Counted from the stretch's first letter, positions 1 to 8,722 are shown. The stretch is 35,323 nucleotides of DNA from JAKAWW01 sp049965095 (GCA_049965095.1 JBMFWR010000005.1:1-35323), one strand, 5' to 3'. The notes: a model not told the origin generated them from the sequence alone. A program made the numbers and translations.

Positions 1-113
1 ACTAAATTTCCCCGACGACAAAGAGAAAAGAAAAGAGAACTGATCCTACAAATTTATTGTCGATGCAAAGGTATTTAAAAATTCAACTTCCTAAAACTAT
101 TAGCGTGCGTTAC

Positions 114-692
114 ATGAAAGCCCTGGTAATAAGTGATGATATAAGGTATGGAATAATGCTTTCAAATGTATTGAATGAAAGCGGCATAAATACAAAGCAG
201 TCTGACCGCACCTTCAACGACATAGCATCTGTTTCCGGCATCATAGAGAATAGCATGGGAGACTGCGATATTGTGTTTATAGCTTCCAAAAAACCCATAG
301 AAACGGGCATAACGCTAAACAAAGGTTCTTCTGTCAAAGGTGCGGTCTGCAAAAGCAGGAGCGACGCCAAAGAGGCAATAGCCGCGGGGGCCAACGCAAT
401 AATAATAGGGACAGGTAATATAGACAGCAAGGCGCTGGGTGAAATTGCCGAAGAGGTAGCCGCAAGCGAGAGCATATTGAAGCAGAGCTACAAAGCCCTG
501 CTGAGCAGCATTAAAAGCTCTGCGGAACAGCAGAAGGCGAAGCAGGTGCACCTGCAAGATGCACCACAAAAGGAAAAAAAGCAGAAGCAGAAGTCGCGTG
601 ATGATTATGATGAAAGCGAAGAGGATGCAAAAGGCAATGACGGCTCTGGTGGCATAATAGGATCAATAAAAGGCGCGCTTGGTTTTCAATAG
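114..692 (+). CDS. RpiB/LacA-fold protein, probably not a standard isomerase
   Basis: Product is about 192 residues. Residues 1-120 follow the ribose-5-phosphate isomerase B / LacA pattern: an initial MKALVISDD strand, a TGITLNKGSSVKGAVC stretch that aligns with the family's GIGMSIAANK...A-C substrate loop including the active-site Cys, then a hydrophobic strand ending IIIGTG. The family's His-Asn pair after that Cys is replaced by AAGANA, so isomerase activity is doubtful. The tail (about 130-192) is Lys/Glu/Asp-rich and ends in a Gly/Ile-rich amphipathic stretch, which suggests an added interaction region. The ATG at 114 is chosen because a TATA-like TATTTAAA lies at 72-79, giving a short leader; an in-frame TTG at 57 would sit upstream of that promoter. 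The next gene has its own promoter. Fold is fairly sure, function is not. Confidence 0.6.
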   Translation: MKALVISDDIRYGIMLSNVLNESGINTKQSDRTFNDIASVSGIIENSMGDCDIVFIASKKPIETGITLNKGSSVKGAVCKSRSDAKEAIAAGANAIIIGTGNIDSKALGEIAEEVAASESILKQSYKALLSSIKSSAEQQKAKQVHLQDAPQKEKKQKQKSRDDYDESEEDAKGNDGSGGIIGSIKGALGFQ

Positions 693-737
693 AGTAATGC
701 AAAAATTGAAAGAAGGTAAATTTTTGAGCAGAAAGGC

Positions 738-775
738 TTTAAATAGTTTCTAAATTGGACTTTACATATAAGGTG
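738..775 (+). promoter_or_regulatory. Promoter and ribosome binding site of the radical SAM gene
   Basis: A TATA-like CTTTAAATAG lies at 739-748, and AAGGTG at 770-775 is a Shine-Dalgarno site 5 bases before the ATG at 781. GGTG-type sites recur before many genes in the window. Confidence 0.55.
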
Positions 776-780
776 TCTTT

Positions 781-2619
781 ATGAGTGACAATGCAAAAGT
801 TGAGAGCGTAGAGGTAGTAGTCAAGGATACGGGCATAAACAGCATTAGACCTAATGTCCAAAGCACAGGCAACGATTCAACAAACCCGATATTGGCGCCT
901 TACCACAGGAGCATGGAAGAAATCGAAAAGCTTCCAGTTATTGAAACTACCATGACAGTCTGCCCTGAATGCAAGCTTATCATAAAGGGCACAATATACA
1001 AGGATGGAGACAATGTAATGATAAGAAAGTACTGCCCTGAGCACGGCTGGACGATAGAGAAGTATTGGGAAGACTACGATATGTACATGAAGATGAGAAA
1101 CCTTAACTACTACGGGAGGGGCTTCGACAATCCAAATTATGTTACTGAGACAAAAGGGGCAAATTGCCCGTTTGACTGCGGCATGTGCGAAAGGCACAAA
1201 TCACATACAGCGCTTGCAAACGTTGTAGTTACAAACAGGTGCCACCTAAGCTGCTGGTACTGCTTCTTCTATGCGAAAGAGGGAGAGCCTATATATGAGC
1301 CTACAGTAGATGAGATAAGGCACATGTTCAAGGGGCTCAGGCAGCAGAAGCCGATACCTGCCAACGCCATACAGATAACAGGAGGAGAGCCTACAATGCA
1401 CCCCAACATAGTAGAGATAATACAGGCTGCAAAGGAGGAAGGCTTCGACCAGATACAGCTCAATACAACCGGAATAAATCTAGGACTTAACCAGGATCTT
1501 GCGTACAGGCTCAGGCACGCAGGCGTAAGCACCCTTTACATGAGCTTTGACGGAGTTAGCAAGAAGGCAAATCCGAAAAACCACTGGGAGGTGCCCTTGA
1601 CGCTTGAAGCTGCAAGAAAAGCAGGGATAGGAGTTGTTCTTGTGCCAACTGTAATAAGAACAATAAATGAAATGGAGCTTGGCGCTATGATAAACTTTGC
1701 GCTGAACAACATAGACATAGTAAGGGCTGTGAATTTCCAACCAGTATCGCTGGTAGGAAGGATGCCGACAAGGCTCAGGGAGCAGCAGCGCATAACGATA
1801 CCTGGCGCCATAAAGCTCATAGAGGAGCAGACAAACGGCGTAATAAGAAAAGAGCACTGGTTCTCTGTACCTTATGTAGGAGGAATTGCAAAATTCCTTG
1901 AAGCACTGACAGGCGATTACACCTATGATTTGTCGATACACTTTGCATGCGGCGCTGGCACATACCTGTTCCTTGACAAGGAAAACAAGATAGTGCCAAT
2001 AACGGAATTTTTGGATGCGCCTGGATTGCTTGAGCACCTGCAGAACGCTGTAAACGAGATGGAAGGCAAGGGCAGGCTCGCAAGAAAGGCTATAGCGACA
2101 AAAGCTGTGCTTGGAATCGGCAAGTTCATAGACAAGAAGAAGGAACCCAAGGGAATGAACGTGCTGAGCATGCTTAGCTCCATATTCATGAAGCATGATT
2201 TCGACACTCTTGGCAAATTCCAGGTCAAATCGGTATTCCTTGGCATGATGCACTTCCAAGACGAATACACTTACGATATACACAGGGTGGAAAAGTGCGA
2301 CATACATTATGCAATGCCTGATGGCGAGGTATTGCCCTTCTGCACGTTTAACGTGTTCCCAGAGGTTTACAGGGACAAGATACAGAACCAGTACAGTATA
2401 CCTGCAAGAGAGTGGCAGAAGAATCACCCTGAATGGTCCTATTCAAAAGACAAGTACATAAGGAATGTAAAACAGCTTGAGAGCATGCCGCAGTACAGGA
2501 ACACGTATGGCAAGATGATAGACTACTTTGCCCTACCAGTAAACGGCGGCAAAGGGGTAAAAGGCTTTGCAAACGAGGTATTTGAAGAGGAGCAAAAAGC
2601 GGTTGAGGTTGCAAAATAG
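781..2619 (+). CDS. Radical SAM protein, tetraether lipid synthase (Tes/MJ0619)-like
   Basis: Product is 612 residues. The radical SAM cluster motif is C154-x3-C158-x2-C161, and GGEP follows at 201-204 (SAM binding). The layout matches the MJ0619/Tes family: an N-terminal Cys region (C61, C64, C85 in CPEC...CPEHG), a second set (C129, C133, C136 in CPFDCGMC) just before the radical SAM cluster, and C-terminal HFACGAG and EKCDIHYAMPDGEVLPFC segments with further Cys that could hold auxiliary iron-sulfur clusters. Tes joins two archaeol lipid tails head to head to make membrane-spanning tetraether lipids; that is known for Tes itself, and is inferred here. Another MJ0619-family radical SAM reaction is possible. 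It has its own promoter, and a small gene follows 7 bases after the stop codon, probably co-transcribed. Confidence 0.75.
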   Translation: MSDNAKVESVEVVVKDTGINSIRPNVQSTGNDSTNPILAPYHRSMEEIEKLPVIETTMTVCPECKLIIKGTIYKDGDNVMIRKYCPEHGWTIEKYWEDYDMYMKMRNLNYYGRGFDNPNYVTETKGANCPFDCGMCERHKSHTALANVVVTNRCHLSCWYCFFYAKEGEPIYEPTVDEIRHMFKGLRQQKPIPANAIQITGGEPTMHPNIVEIIQAAKEEGFDQIQLNTTGINLGLNQDLAYRLRHAGVSTLYMSFDGVSKKANPKNHWEVPLTLEAARKAGIGVVLVPTVIRTINEMELGAMINFALNNIDIVRAVNFQPVSLVGRMPTRLREQQRITIPGAIKLIEEQTNGVIRKEHWFSVPYVGGIAKFLEALTGDYTYDLSIHFACGAGTYLFLDKENKIVPITEFLDAPGLLEHLQNAVNEMEGKGRLARKAIATKAVLGIGKFIDKKKEPKGMNVLSMLSSIFMKHDFDTLGKFQVKSVFLGMMHFQDEYTYDIHRVEKCDIHYAMPDGEVLPFCTFNVFPEVYRDKIQNQYSIPAREWQKNHPEWSYSKDKYIRNVKQLESMPQYRNTYGKMIDYFALPVNGGKGVKGFANEVFEEEQKAVEVAK

Positions 2620-2626
2620 TGGTTAT

Positions 2627-3217
2627 ATGGACAGAAGAGAGGATACAAGGCAGGAAAAAAGCACCGAAGAAGAAGACAAGGCTAAGAGTTATTTCTACGT
2701 TAATGACAATGGCAAGAGCTACAGGATACCATATGACATAATAAAGCAGGTAACAATAACCAACGTGAGCAAGAGCGACATGATAGACATGCAGCATGCC
2801 GCAAGGCTTCAGTACAGGTTAATGCTCAATGATGCCATAATAAAAGCAAGAGTTGATTTCACAAAATCAAAAATAACAATAATATACAACCCGAAAAGCG
2901 CCGACAATATAAAGCCCAAGATAAGCCTTGATGAGATAATAGAGCTGCTCGGCAAGGAGGGCATAAAGGTTGACATGAGCAATGTAAAAGACGAAGATTA
3001 CGATTACAAGTCATTTTACAACTATGCTTTTGGGCCCAAGCAGATAAGGGAAAGACCTCCATATACATATACACACAGCGAATGGCAGAAGATGAAAATT
3101 GAATCAGAGAAAAAGAAGGAAGAGCATCTTAAGAAGAAGCTGGAAAAGTTCCACAAGTGGCAGGAAGAATATGCAAAAGAGCACAAAGACAAAATACCTG
3201 GTGCAGGAGTGGCTTAA
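2627..3217 (+). CDS. Hypothetical protein with possible HMA-like fold, Tes-gene neighbour
   Basis: Product is 196 residues, not recognised as a named family. The first 25 residues are highly charged. Residues about 40-120 have a beta-alpha-beta-beta-alpha-beta rhythm (TITNVS... helix ...ARVDF, KITIIYNP, DEIIELLGKEGI) like the ferredoxin-like heavy-metal-associated (HMA) fold, but the metal-binding CxxC is absent. The tail (about 145-190) is a Lys/Glu-rich helix likely to form a coiled coil. The ATG at 2627 starts 7 bases after the radical SAM stop; an in-frame ATG at 2567 lies inside that gene and is less likely. The context suggests it works with the radical SAM enzyme. No signal peptide or membrane segment is seen. 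Confidence 0.6.
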   Translation: MDRREDTRQEKSTEEEDKAKSYFYVNDNGKSYRIPYDIIKQVTITNVSKSDMIDMQHAARLQYRLMLNDAIIKARVDFTKSKITIIYNPKSADNIKPKISLDEIIELLGKEGIKVDMSNVKDEDYDYKSFYNYAFGPKQIRERPPYTYTHSEWQKMKIESEKKKEEHLKKKLEKFHKWQEEYAKEHKDKIPGAGVA

Positions 3218-3287
3218 TACAGCAGCGCCATAATGATACCATTTATAAGCTTTTCTTTTTATAATTAAAATAAGAAAAGGTGTAAAA

Positions 3288-3554
3288 ATGGCTGAAAAGA
3301 AGACTATTATAACAATAGACCCAAGCATACAGTATACTCGTATGCTGCATTACAAGGAAAAGCACTCTGGATGGGAGATATTCAAGGCAATATACTGGAG
3401 CATATACATATTACTTCTCGGCATATTTGTACTGAACTTCAACCCGTCATTCTCTGCATTCATGGGCTGGGCGATGGTGATCTTTGCGATGTTCTTCATC
3501 GTATATGGATTCAGCACATCACTGCATCTGAAGCTGATGAGAAAGTACGCATAA
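3288..3554 (+). CDS. Small two-helix membrane protein
   Basis: Product is 88 residues, family not recognised. After a polar N-terminus (about 1-28) come two hydrophobic helices, about 30-47 and 54-75, then a short basic end (KLMRKYA). The ATG at 3288 follows AAAGGTG, a good ribosome binding site, and a TATA-like TTTATAAGC at 3241-3249 lies upstream, so it is probably transcribed on its own. A T-rich terminator-like stretch follows directly. It precedes secF, and a role near the translocon is possible but not shown by the sequence. Confidence 0.65.
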   Translation: MAEKKTIITIDPSIQYTRMLHYKEKHSGWEIFKAIYWSIYILLLGIFVLNFNPSFSAFMGWAMVIFAMFFIVYGFSTSLHLKLMRKYA

Positions 3555-3555
3555 A

Positions 3556-3585
3556 CCTTTTCATTTCTTTTTTTCATTTTTATGC
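3556..3585 (+). terminator. T-rich transcription terminator
   Basis: Two bases after the preceding stop codon there is a run of thymines broken by single cytosines or adenines, including seven T in a row. Archaeal RNA polymerase stops at such U-rich tracts without needing a hairpin. Confidence 0.5.
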
Positions 3586-3645
3586 TGGCCTGATGGGATA
3601 TAATTTATAGCTTTTGCTACAAATTATATTTGCCTTCAAGCGTTA

Positions 3646-4806
3646 ATGCAGCTGGTTTTGATGGTCAAAAACATATACGATAACAAGAATTATTTGAGGC
3701 TCGTAGCAATACCAATAATACTACTTGTGGTAGGCCTTTATTTTATACCAAGGATACAGCTGGATTCTTCGCTAAGAGGTGGCATACAGGTACAATTGCA
3801 GACAAACTCAACTGTGAACATAAGGCAGCTCACCGCGATAATTGATTCAAAGATACCTGGTGCGCAGGCTTCTGTTTCAAGCTCGCCAGGCGGCATATCC
3901 GTAACGATAGCAAGTAACGCAAGCATAGCAAACGCTGAAGAAAGCCTCCTTGCATTGTACAATGAGTATGCAAACTATTCTGCCGCAAACGTGAACGCAA
4001 CAGAGCTTCAAGCAGCGCTTTCAAGCCAGCCATCTAACACCACAATAAAAGCTATGCTTTCTAACGCAACAAAAAGCGAGTCGAAGAGCATTGCAGCTAT
4101 GAATGCGACGCTGGCAAGCGAGCTGGCATATCTAAAGCCACTCATAGGTAATATTTCTTACAATTCAACCTCGCCGACTTCTATGCTTAACGTGGCAAAG
4201 AGCGCTTATGCAAATGCCTCTTCTGCTTACGAATCATACATAATAAAAACGCTTAAAGGAATAATACCATTTAGTGTATATTCATACAATCAGATCACAC
4301 CAACGCTTGGCGCTTTCTTCCTGTCGCAGCTAAAAAACATTGTCATCGCTGCTTTCATACTTGTTGCGATATCTGTCTTCTTCATATTCAGAACCCCAAT
4401 ACCTTCGCTTGCGGTCATATTTGGGGCAGGAAATGACCTTATAGTGGCACTTGGTGCCATGGGTGCATTTGGCATACCTCTTGGCGTTGCTTCCATTGGC
4501 GGCCTGCTTATGCTCATAGGCTATTCAATAGACACTGACATGCTTACGTCAATAAGGATATTGAAGAGGTCGGAAGGCACGCCTACTGAAAGAGCTTTTG
4601 GAACAATGAAAACAGGAATTACAATGACTTCTGCTGCAATAATATCTTTTGGAATACTTCTTATAGTTTCATATTTCGCATTCATACCAACATATTTTGA
4701 AATATCAGGAGTAGTACTTTGCGGACTTCTTGCGGATCTTGCCACCACTTGGCTTGGCAACCTCCCAATAATATTGTGGTATAAAAAGAGAAAATCGGTG
4801 GAGTAA
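3646..4806 (+). CDS. secF: Protein translocation accessory subunit SecF
   Basis: Product is 386 residues. SecF works with SecD beside the SecYE channel to help exported proteins leave the membrane. There is one N-terminal helix (about 18-36), a large outer domain (about 40-220), then five helices holding the SecF signature GYSIDTDML (about 290-300). Archaeal SecF is usually nearer 280-300 residues; the extra length is an Ala/Ser/Asn-rich, partly helical segment of about 90 residues in the outer domain with several N-x-S/T glycosylation sequons. The start may be ATG 3646 or ATG 3661 (MVKNIYDNKN); no clear ribosome site decides. secD follows directly, the usual archaeal order. Confidence 0.88.
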   Translation: MQLVLMVKNIYDNKNYLRLVAIPIILLVVGLYFIPRIQLDSSLRGGIQVQLQTNSTVNIRQLTAIIDSKIPGAQASVSSSPGGISVTIASNASIANAEESLLALYNEYANYSAANVNATELQAALSSQPSNTTIKAMLSNATKSESKSIAAMNATLASELAYLKPLIGNISYNSTSPTSMLNVAKSAYANASSAYESYIIKTLKGIIPFSVYSYNQITPTLGAFFLSQLKNIVIAAFILVAISVFFIFRTPIPSLAVIFGAGNDLIVALGAMGAFGIPLGVASIGGLLMLIGYSIDTDMLTSIRILKRSEGTPTERAFGTMKTGITMTSAAIISFGILLIVSYFAFIPTYFEISGVVLCGLLADLATTWLGNLPIILWYKKRKSVE

Positions 4807-6390
4807 TTGAGCAATGCTATGGATTACTTGAAGGACAGGAGGATACTCACACTTATTGTAATAGTAGCTTTGCTAGCCGCGCTAGACGCCTACTACGGCG
4901 TCCACTTGGGCATAGAGTTCGTCGGCGGAGAAGAGATACCTGTAACGCTAGAGCACCCTGTGAATGTAACCACAATGAGTGCGCTCATATCTGCGTTGCA
5001 GCAAAGAGTCTCAACATTCGGAATGAAAGAGGTTACAGTAGAAGGCATAGGCAATTCAAACATATATGTAATAGTGCCAAAAATATCCGGAAGCGAGGTC
5101 AACACTACGATAAGCATTATTGCAAGCCAAGGCAAATTTGACGGCATTGTAAATGGCAAGGAAGCGATAAATGGATCTGACATACTAAGGGGTAGCATAG
5201 GAACGCTTCCTCCGCAAATATCGAACAATACAGTAAGCTGGACCGTAACTTTCTTCATAACACAGAACGCAGCTACCCATTTTGCAAAAGTTGTATTCGG
5301 GCAGGGCAACAAACCTCTCTACATGTTCCTTGACAGGCCAAGCAGCGCAGTGCTGCTGGTCAATGAAAGTTACATAGGCAATGTTTCGCTTGGCATTAGC
5401 CCTTCTGATGCACTCTCAATGATGCAGAGCACGCTTCTGTGGGGCAACAACACAATACCTGTTTACGGTTTCACCTCTTCAAATGCAAGCATACAGGGAG
5501 CTGAAAGCTTCCTCAAAGCAAACGCAAACAAGTACAGGACTGCACTGATAAGCGCTGATGCAAGCAGCTCAATAATAGAATTGGCAAAGCAGCTAAACTA
5601 CACAGTAAAGCTCGAAAGCAGGGCAAACATTACCCCTACATACACCCAGCTAACCCCTACTCAGAAGATAATAGAGACATGGCCTGCAGTGGGGCTGCTC
5701 TCTGCACCTGTGCTAAACCCATCTATAACAAACGGCTCCATATCGCAGAGCTATGAAATATCAGGAGTTGCGCCGAGCAGCATGAACAACGCTCAGAAGC
5801 TTGCATATGCAACGCAGCAATCCAAGGATATTGCAAGCATATTGAGTGGAGGAGCGCTGCCCGTTTCTATAATACCTGGAATACCAGAAAGTATACCACC
5901 TACGCTAGGCACGCACTTCCTGTACATAAGTGCTATAGCTGGACTTGCAGCTGTGCTTTTTGTATCTCTGTTCATAACAATAAGATACAAGAGGCTTTTC
6001 CTGGTGCTCCCGATACTGCTCACAACATTTATGGAGCTTTTCATAATATTTTCCATAATAGGGCTTGTCGGTACAATAGATCTTGCTGCTGTTGCAGGAA
6101 TGATTGCAGTTGTAGGTACAGGAGTTGATGCACAGATCATAATAACAGATGAAGTGCTCATGAAGAAAGGAGACTTTTCGACAAAGAAAGTGATGAACAA
6201 CGCATTCTACATTGTATGGGTTGATGCACTTCTTCTGGTTGTCGCAATGCTGCCGCTGTTCTTCTCCACTTCGATGGTTGATGTTATAGGCTTCTCAGAA
6301 TCTACAATAATAGGAGCACTGCTTGGCGTGCTCATAACAAGGCCAGCATACGGAGCCATAATAAGCAGGCACTATGGCACTGCCAAGTAG
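4807..6390 (+). CDS. secD: Protein translocation accessory subunit SecD
   Basis: Product is 527 residues: one N-terminal helix (about 12-29), a long outer domain (about 30-370), and a bundle of five helices from about 375. The archaeal SecD signature GTGVDAQIIITDE is present near residue 437, and the LGIEFVGGEEI segment after helix 1 matches the family's LG-DF-GG. The gene starts right at the secF stop codon: a TTG at 4807 is preceded by GGTGGAG, while an ATG at 4819 (MDYLKDRR) is an alternative that would cost four residues. secF and secD form one transcription unit, with nmd3 20 bases further on. Confidence 0.9.
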   Translation: MSNAMDYLKDRRILTLIVIVALLAALDAYYGVHLGIEFVGGEEIPVTLEHPVNVTTMSALISALQQRVSTFGMKEVTVEGIGNSNIYVIVPKISGSEVNTTISIIASQGKFDGIVNGKEAINGSDILRGSIGTLPPQISNNTVSWTVTFFITQNAATHFAKVVFGQGNKPLYMFLDRPSSAVLLVNESYIGNVSLGISPSDALSMMQSTLLWGNNTIPVYGFTSSNASIQGAESFLKANANKYRTALISADASSSIIELAKQLNYTVKLESRANITPTYTQLTPTQKIIETWPAVGLLSAPVLNPSITNGSISQSYEISGVAPSSMNNAQKLAYATQQSKDIASILSGGALPVSIIPGIPESIPPTLGTHFLYISAIAGLAAVLFVSLFITIRYKRLFLVLPILLTTFMELFIIFSIIGLVGTIDLAAVAGMIAVVGTGVDAQIIITDEVLMKKGDFSTKKVMNNAFYIVWVDALLLVVAMLPLFFSTSMVDVIGFSESTIIGALLGVLITRPAYGAIISRHYGTAK

Positions 6391-6410
6391 CCCACAGCAG
6401 CTGATTAAAA

Positions 6411-7055
6411 ATGGTAAAATACTGCCCGATCTGCAACAGGTCTAGCGATGAAGCAAGATTCTTTGGCGAGTTTTGCGAATTCTGCACAGCAGACATGATG
6501 AAAAAGAAGGTGCCGGATTTTATAAAATTATATACGTGCAGATTTTGCGGACGCGTGAAGGCAAGCAGCGGCTACGAGGAGCCTTCAAAAAAGAGCATTG
6601 CAGAAGCAATATCGCACCAATTCAAGCTGGACGATTGCATTATACAAGTAGAGGATTACGACCTTGAGAGGAAGCGTGCCACAATTGCGCTGCACTGCTT
6701 AAATGGGGAGCTTTCGTTCGAGAAAAGGATTAAGCTCAAAGTAGAACACCAAACCTGCCAGCTTTGCTACCGGAAGAGGTCCGGCTATTATGAAGCGGTT
6801 GTCCAGATTCGCGGCGACAATATGCAGGTTTCAAAAGCCCTTGAAAAGCTAGAGCACTATATTGACAGGCATGGAGCTTTCACTGCGAAAGTGGAAAGGG
6901 TGAAGCATGGCATAGACGTATACGTAAGCGACAAGCTTGTGGTAAACGGATTCTTCTCCTACTACAGGCTCAAGCCTAAAAAATCCTATGAACTGTATGG
7001 GCTAAAGCGCGGCAAAAAAATCTACAGGAACATATATGCGCTCATTCTGGAATAG
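6411..7055 (+). CDS. Nmd3-like large-ribosomal-subunit factor
   Basis: Product is 214 residues. It has zinc-binding pairs C5/C8 with C22/C25 and C43/C46 in the N-terminus, then the Nmd3 hallmark CQLCYRKRSGYYEAVVQIR at about 116-134. In eukaryotes Nmd3 binds the 60S subunit and carries it out of the nucleus; the archaeal role is presumed to be in late 50S assembly or anti-association. The C-terminal eIF5A-like part seems shortened, since many archaeal homologues exceed 300 residues. It ends in a basic YELYGLKRGKKIYRN segment. It lies 20 bases after secD and is probably co-transcribed. Family assignment is firm. Confidence 0.85.
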   Translation: MVKYCPICNRSSDEARFFGEFCEFCTADMMKKKVPDFIKLYTCRFCGRVKASSGYEEPSKKSIAEAISHQFKLDDCIIQVEDYDLERKRATIALHCLNGELSFEKRIKLKVEHQTCQLCYRKRSGYYEAVVQIRGDNMQVSKALEKLEHYIDRHGAFTAKVERVKHGIDVYVSDKLVVNGFFSYYRLKPKKSYELYGLKRGKKIYRNIYALILE

Positions 7056-7088
7056 ATGCACATGTGCAACGCAATCTTCTAATATAAA

Positions 7089-7577
7089 TCATGTTGCTGT
7101 AATATAAACGCAGGAAACGCTGTGGTCTGAAGGGCAGGAATTCATAGCACTTACATTTACAAGATATGTGCCAACCTGCGACAGCTCTTCTATATAACCA
7201 CTGACGTTTACCGGAGTATAAGCAGTAACAAAACTAGGGCCTGAGCCAGAGCTTACTACGAATATTATTTCATGCCCTACACCATTTGACTGAGTGCCCA
7301 CATATATGTTTTGCACATTCGGAGGCACCTGTATGAGCACTAGCTGCTTTGCAGGAAAACCCTGAGAGCCTACCAAGGTTGCAATGCCTGCAAGCTTTGA
7401 AGCCGCAGCCTGGGCTTCGGTTGAAGACAACGTCGAAGATGATGAGGCAATCTGCATGAATGCAAGGACAACTATTGGCAAAAGTATTATAAGGCCAAAA
7501 GAAAGTGTAATAAGCAGCTCTAGGCTTGACTGGCCCTTGTAGCCCTTCTTCTCAACCTTTTTGCTGATATCATTCAT
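7089..7577 (-). CDS. Type IV pilin-like protein with class III signal peptide
   Basis: Product is 162 residues. The N-terminus is basic (KKVEKKGYKG) followed by QSSLEL and a hydrophobic helix (about 19-44). This is the archaeal class III signal peptide, cut between G15 and Q16 by a prepilin peptidase of the EppA type. The mature protein would have an assembly helix and a small outer beta-rich domain with two Cys near the end (in NSCPSDHSVSCVY), possibly a disulfide. The ATG overlaps the stop of the upstream CBS gene by four bases (ATGA), so the two are co-translated. No pilus assembly ATPase or peptidase gene lies in this window. Confidence 0.8.
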   Translation of the reverse strand: MNDISKKVEKKGYKGQSSLELLITLSFGLIILLPIVVLAFMQIASSSSTLSSTEAQAAASKLAGIATLVGSQGFPAKQLVLIQVPPNVQNIYVGTQSNGVGHEIIFVVSSGSGPSFVTAYTPVNVSGYIEELSQVGTYLVNVSAMNSCPSDHSVSCVYITAT

Positions 7578-8722
7578 TGCAGGTCACGCAACAGGTTTAC
7601 CTTCCTGAAAGTCAGATATTTTTCCTTTATCTTTTTCACGCTGTCTTCAAGCTTGTACATGAGCTCGCCGAATGTCTTGTCAAACATGTAACCCGTGGTT
7701 GATATGCTAATTATGCCTTTCTTGCCCAGCGACACCCTTGCCTGCAGTTCGTAGAGCTTGCCTTTCCTGCCCTTTATCCTGAGCGATACATAGTCTACTT
7801 TCATCCCTTTCATCTTTTCGGTCTTGTCTATAAAAGCGTTAAGCTGTTCCCTTATCTCGTCTTCGAATTCATATGTGTATGCATCCAAGCCTGATATAAA
7901 AACCTTCCTTTCTGCTATTCTCCTTGTTGCTATTATATGCTCAAGTACATCCGTAACGGTAAGCATGCCTATTGGCATGTTCTTCTGATCAACAACAACA
8001 AGTGATGAAACATTCTCCTCGACCATTTTTCTTACCGCCTCGGCAACGCTGCTCTTTGCACTTATGGTCTTTGGGCTCTTTTCCATTATGCTTTCTATCG
8101 GCACATTGGAAGGCTTGTACTTTCCTGTTTTCATCTCTGGCAGCCTGTCATCACTTACCCTCGTATAGCTGCCTATCAAATCATGCCTAGTTATCAGGCC
8201 CTCAAACTTGCCATTGTCATTTACTACGACAAGCCTATTCACTTTATTATCACGCATCGCCGAATCTGCCTGCGCGAGGCTCACCTTGCCGGATATTGCA
8301 AGGACAGGTGTACTCATTGCTTCCTCAGTGCTCATCTGATTCAGTATACCTATGGAGAGCAGCATCCTGAGCAATGTAGCACGCTTTAAAACACCTATGA
8401 TCTTGTTCCCTTTCACGTACGGAAGGGCTTTTACGCCACCTTTGAAGAAATAAAGTACAACATCATCTATTGAAGTGCTGTCGCTTATCTTTGGGGCATG
8501 GACGACGAATTTTCCTGCCTTCTCCTTGCTTGACACTTTCAAGCCCAGCTTGCTCCTGTAAATTGCCCTGGAATCTATTATACCGTAATAATCCTTGTCC
8601 TTTTTTATTATGACTGCATCATTCTCTGCAAGCTCTTTCATTATAGATGCAATTGGTGTGCCGTAATCGTATATTCCAACTTTTGAAACTAGTTCGTCTG
8701 GTATTTTTGTAAGGTTCTCCAT
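7574..8722 (-). CDS. Four-CBS-domain protein with HPF-like ribosome-binding tail
   Basis: Product is 382 residues. Two degenerate CBS modules (about 12-60 and 75-125) and two clear ones (about 138-186, ending GLITRHDLIGS, and 212-263, ending GMLTVTDVLEHI) form a tandem nucleotide-sensing array. Residues about 272-370 (KVFISGLDAYTYEFEDEIREQL onward) have the strand-helix-strand pattern of the hibernation-promoting factor / S30AE fold. CBS pairs commonly bind adenine nucleotides, so the protein may tie ribosome silencing to energy state; that is inference. It starts at the ATG at 8722 and is followed by a pilin-like gene overlapping by four bases. A shared AT-rich promoter with the divergent tRNA-Cys is likely. 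Confidence 0.78.
   Translation of the reverse strand: MENLTKIPDELVSKVGIYDYGTPIASIMKELAENDAVIIKKDKDYYGIIDSRAIYRSKLGLKVSSKEKAGKFVVHAPKISDSTSIDDVVLYFFKGGVKALPYVKGNKIIGVLKRATLLRMLLSIGILNQMSTEEAMSTPVLAISGKVSLAQADSAMRDNKVNRLVVVNDNGKFEGLITRHDLIGSYTRVSDDRLPEMKTGKYKPSNVPIESIMEKSPKTISAKSSVAEAVRKMVEENVSSLVVVDQKNMPIGMLTVTDVLEHIIATRRIAERKVFISGLDAYTYEFEDEIREQLNAFIDKTEKMKGMKVDYVSLRIKGRKGKLYELQARVSLGKKGIISISTTGYMFDKTFGELMYKLEDSVKKIKEKYLTFRKVNLLRDLQ

Noticed and set aside
1480..2427. A 315-residue open frame on the minus strand opposite the radical SAM gene
   Set aside because: Its product has no recognisable domain and is full of Tyr, His and Cys from reading the complement of common codons; the plus-strand gene is certain.
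7089..7577. Treating the class III pilin-like gene as part of the secretion-like cluster
   Set aside because: It belongs to a different pilin family (EppA-processed type IV pilin), lies 9 kb away and is in operon with the CBS gene.
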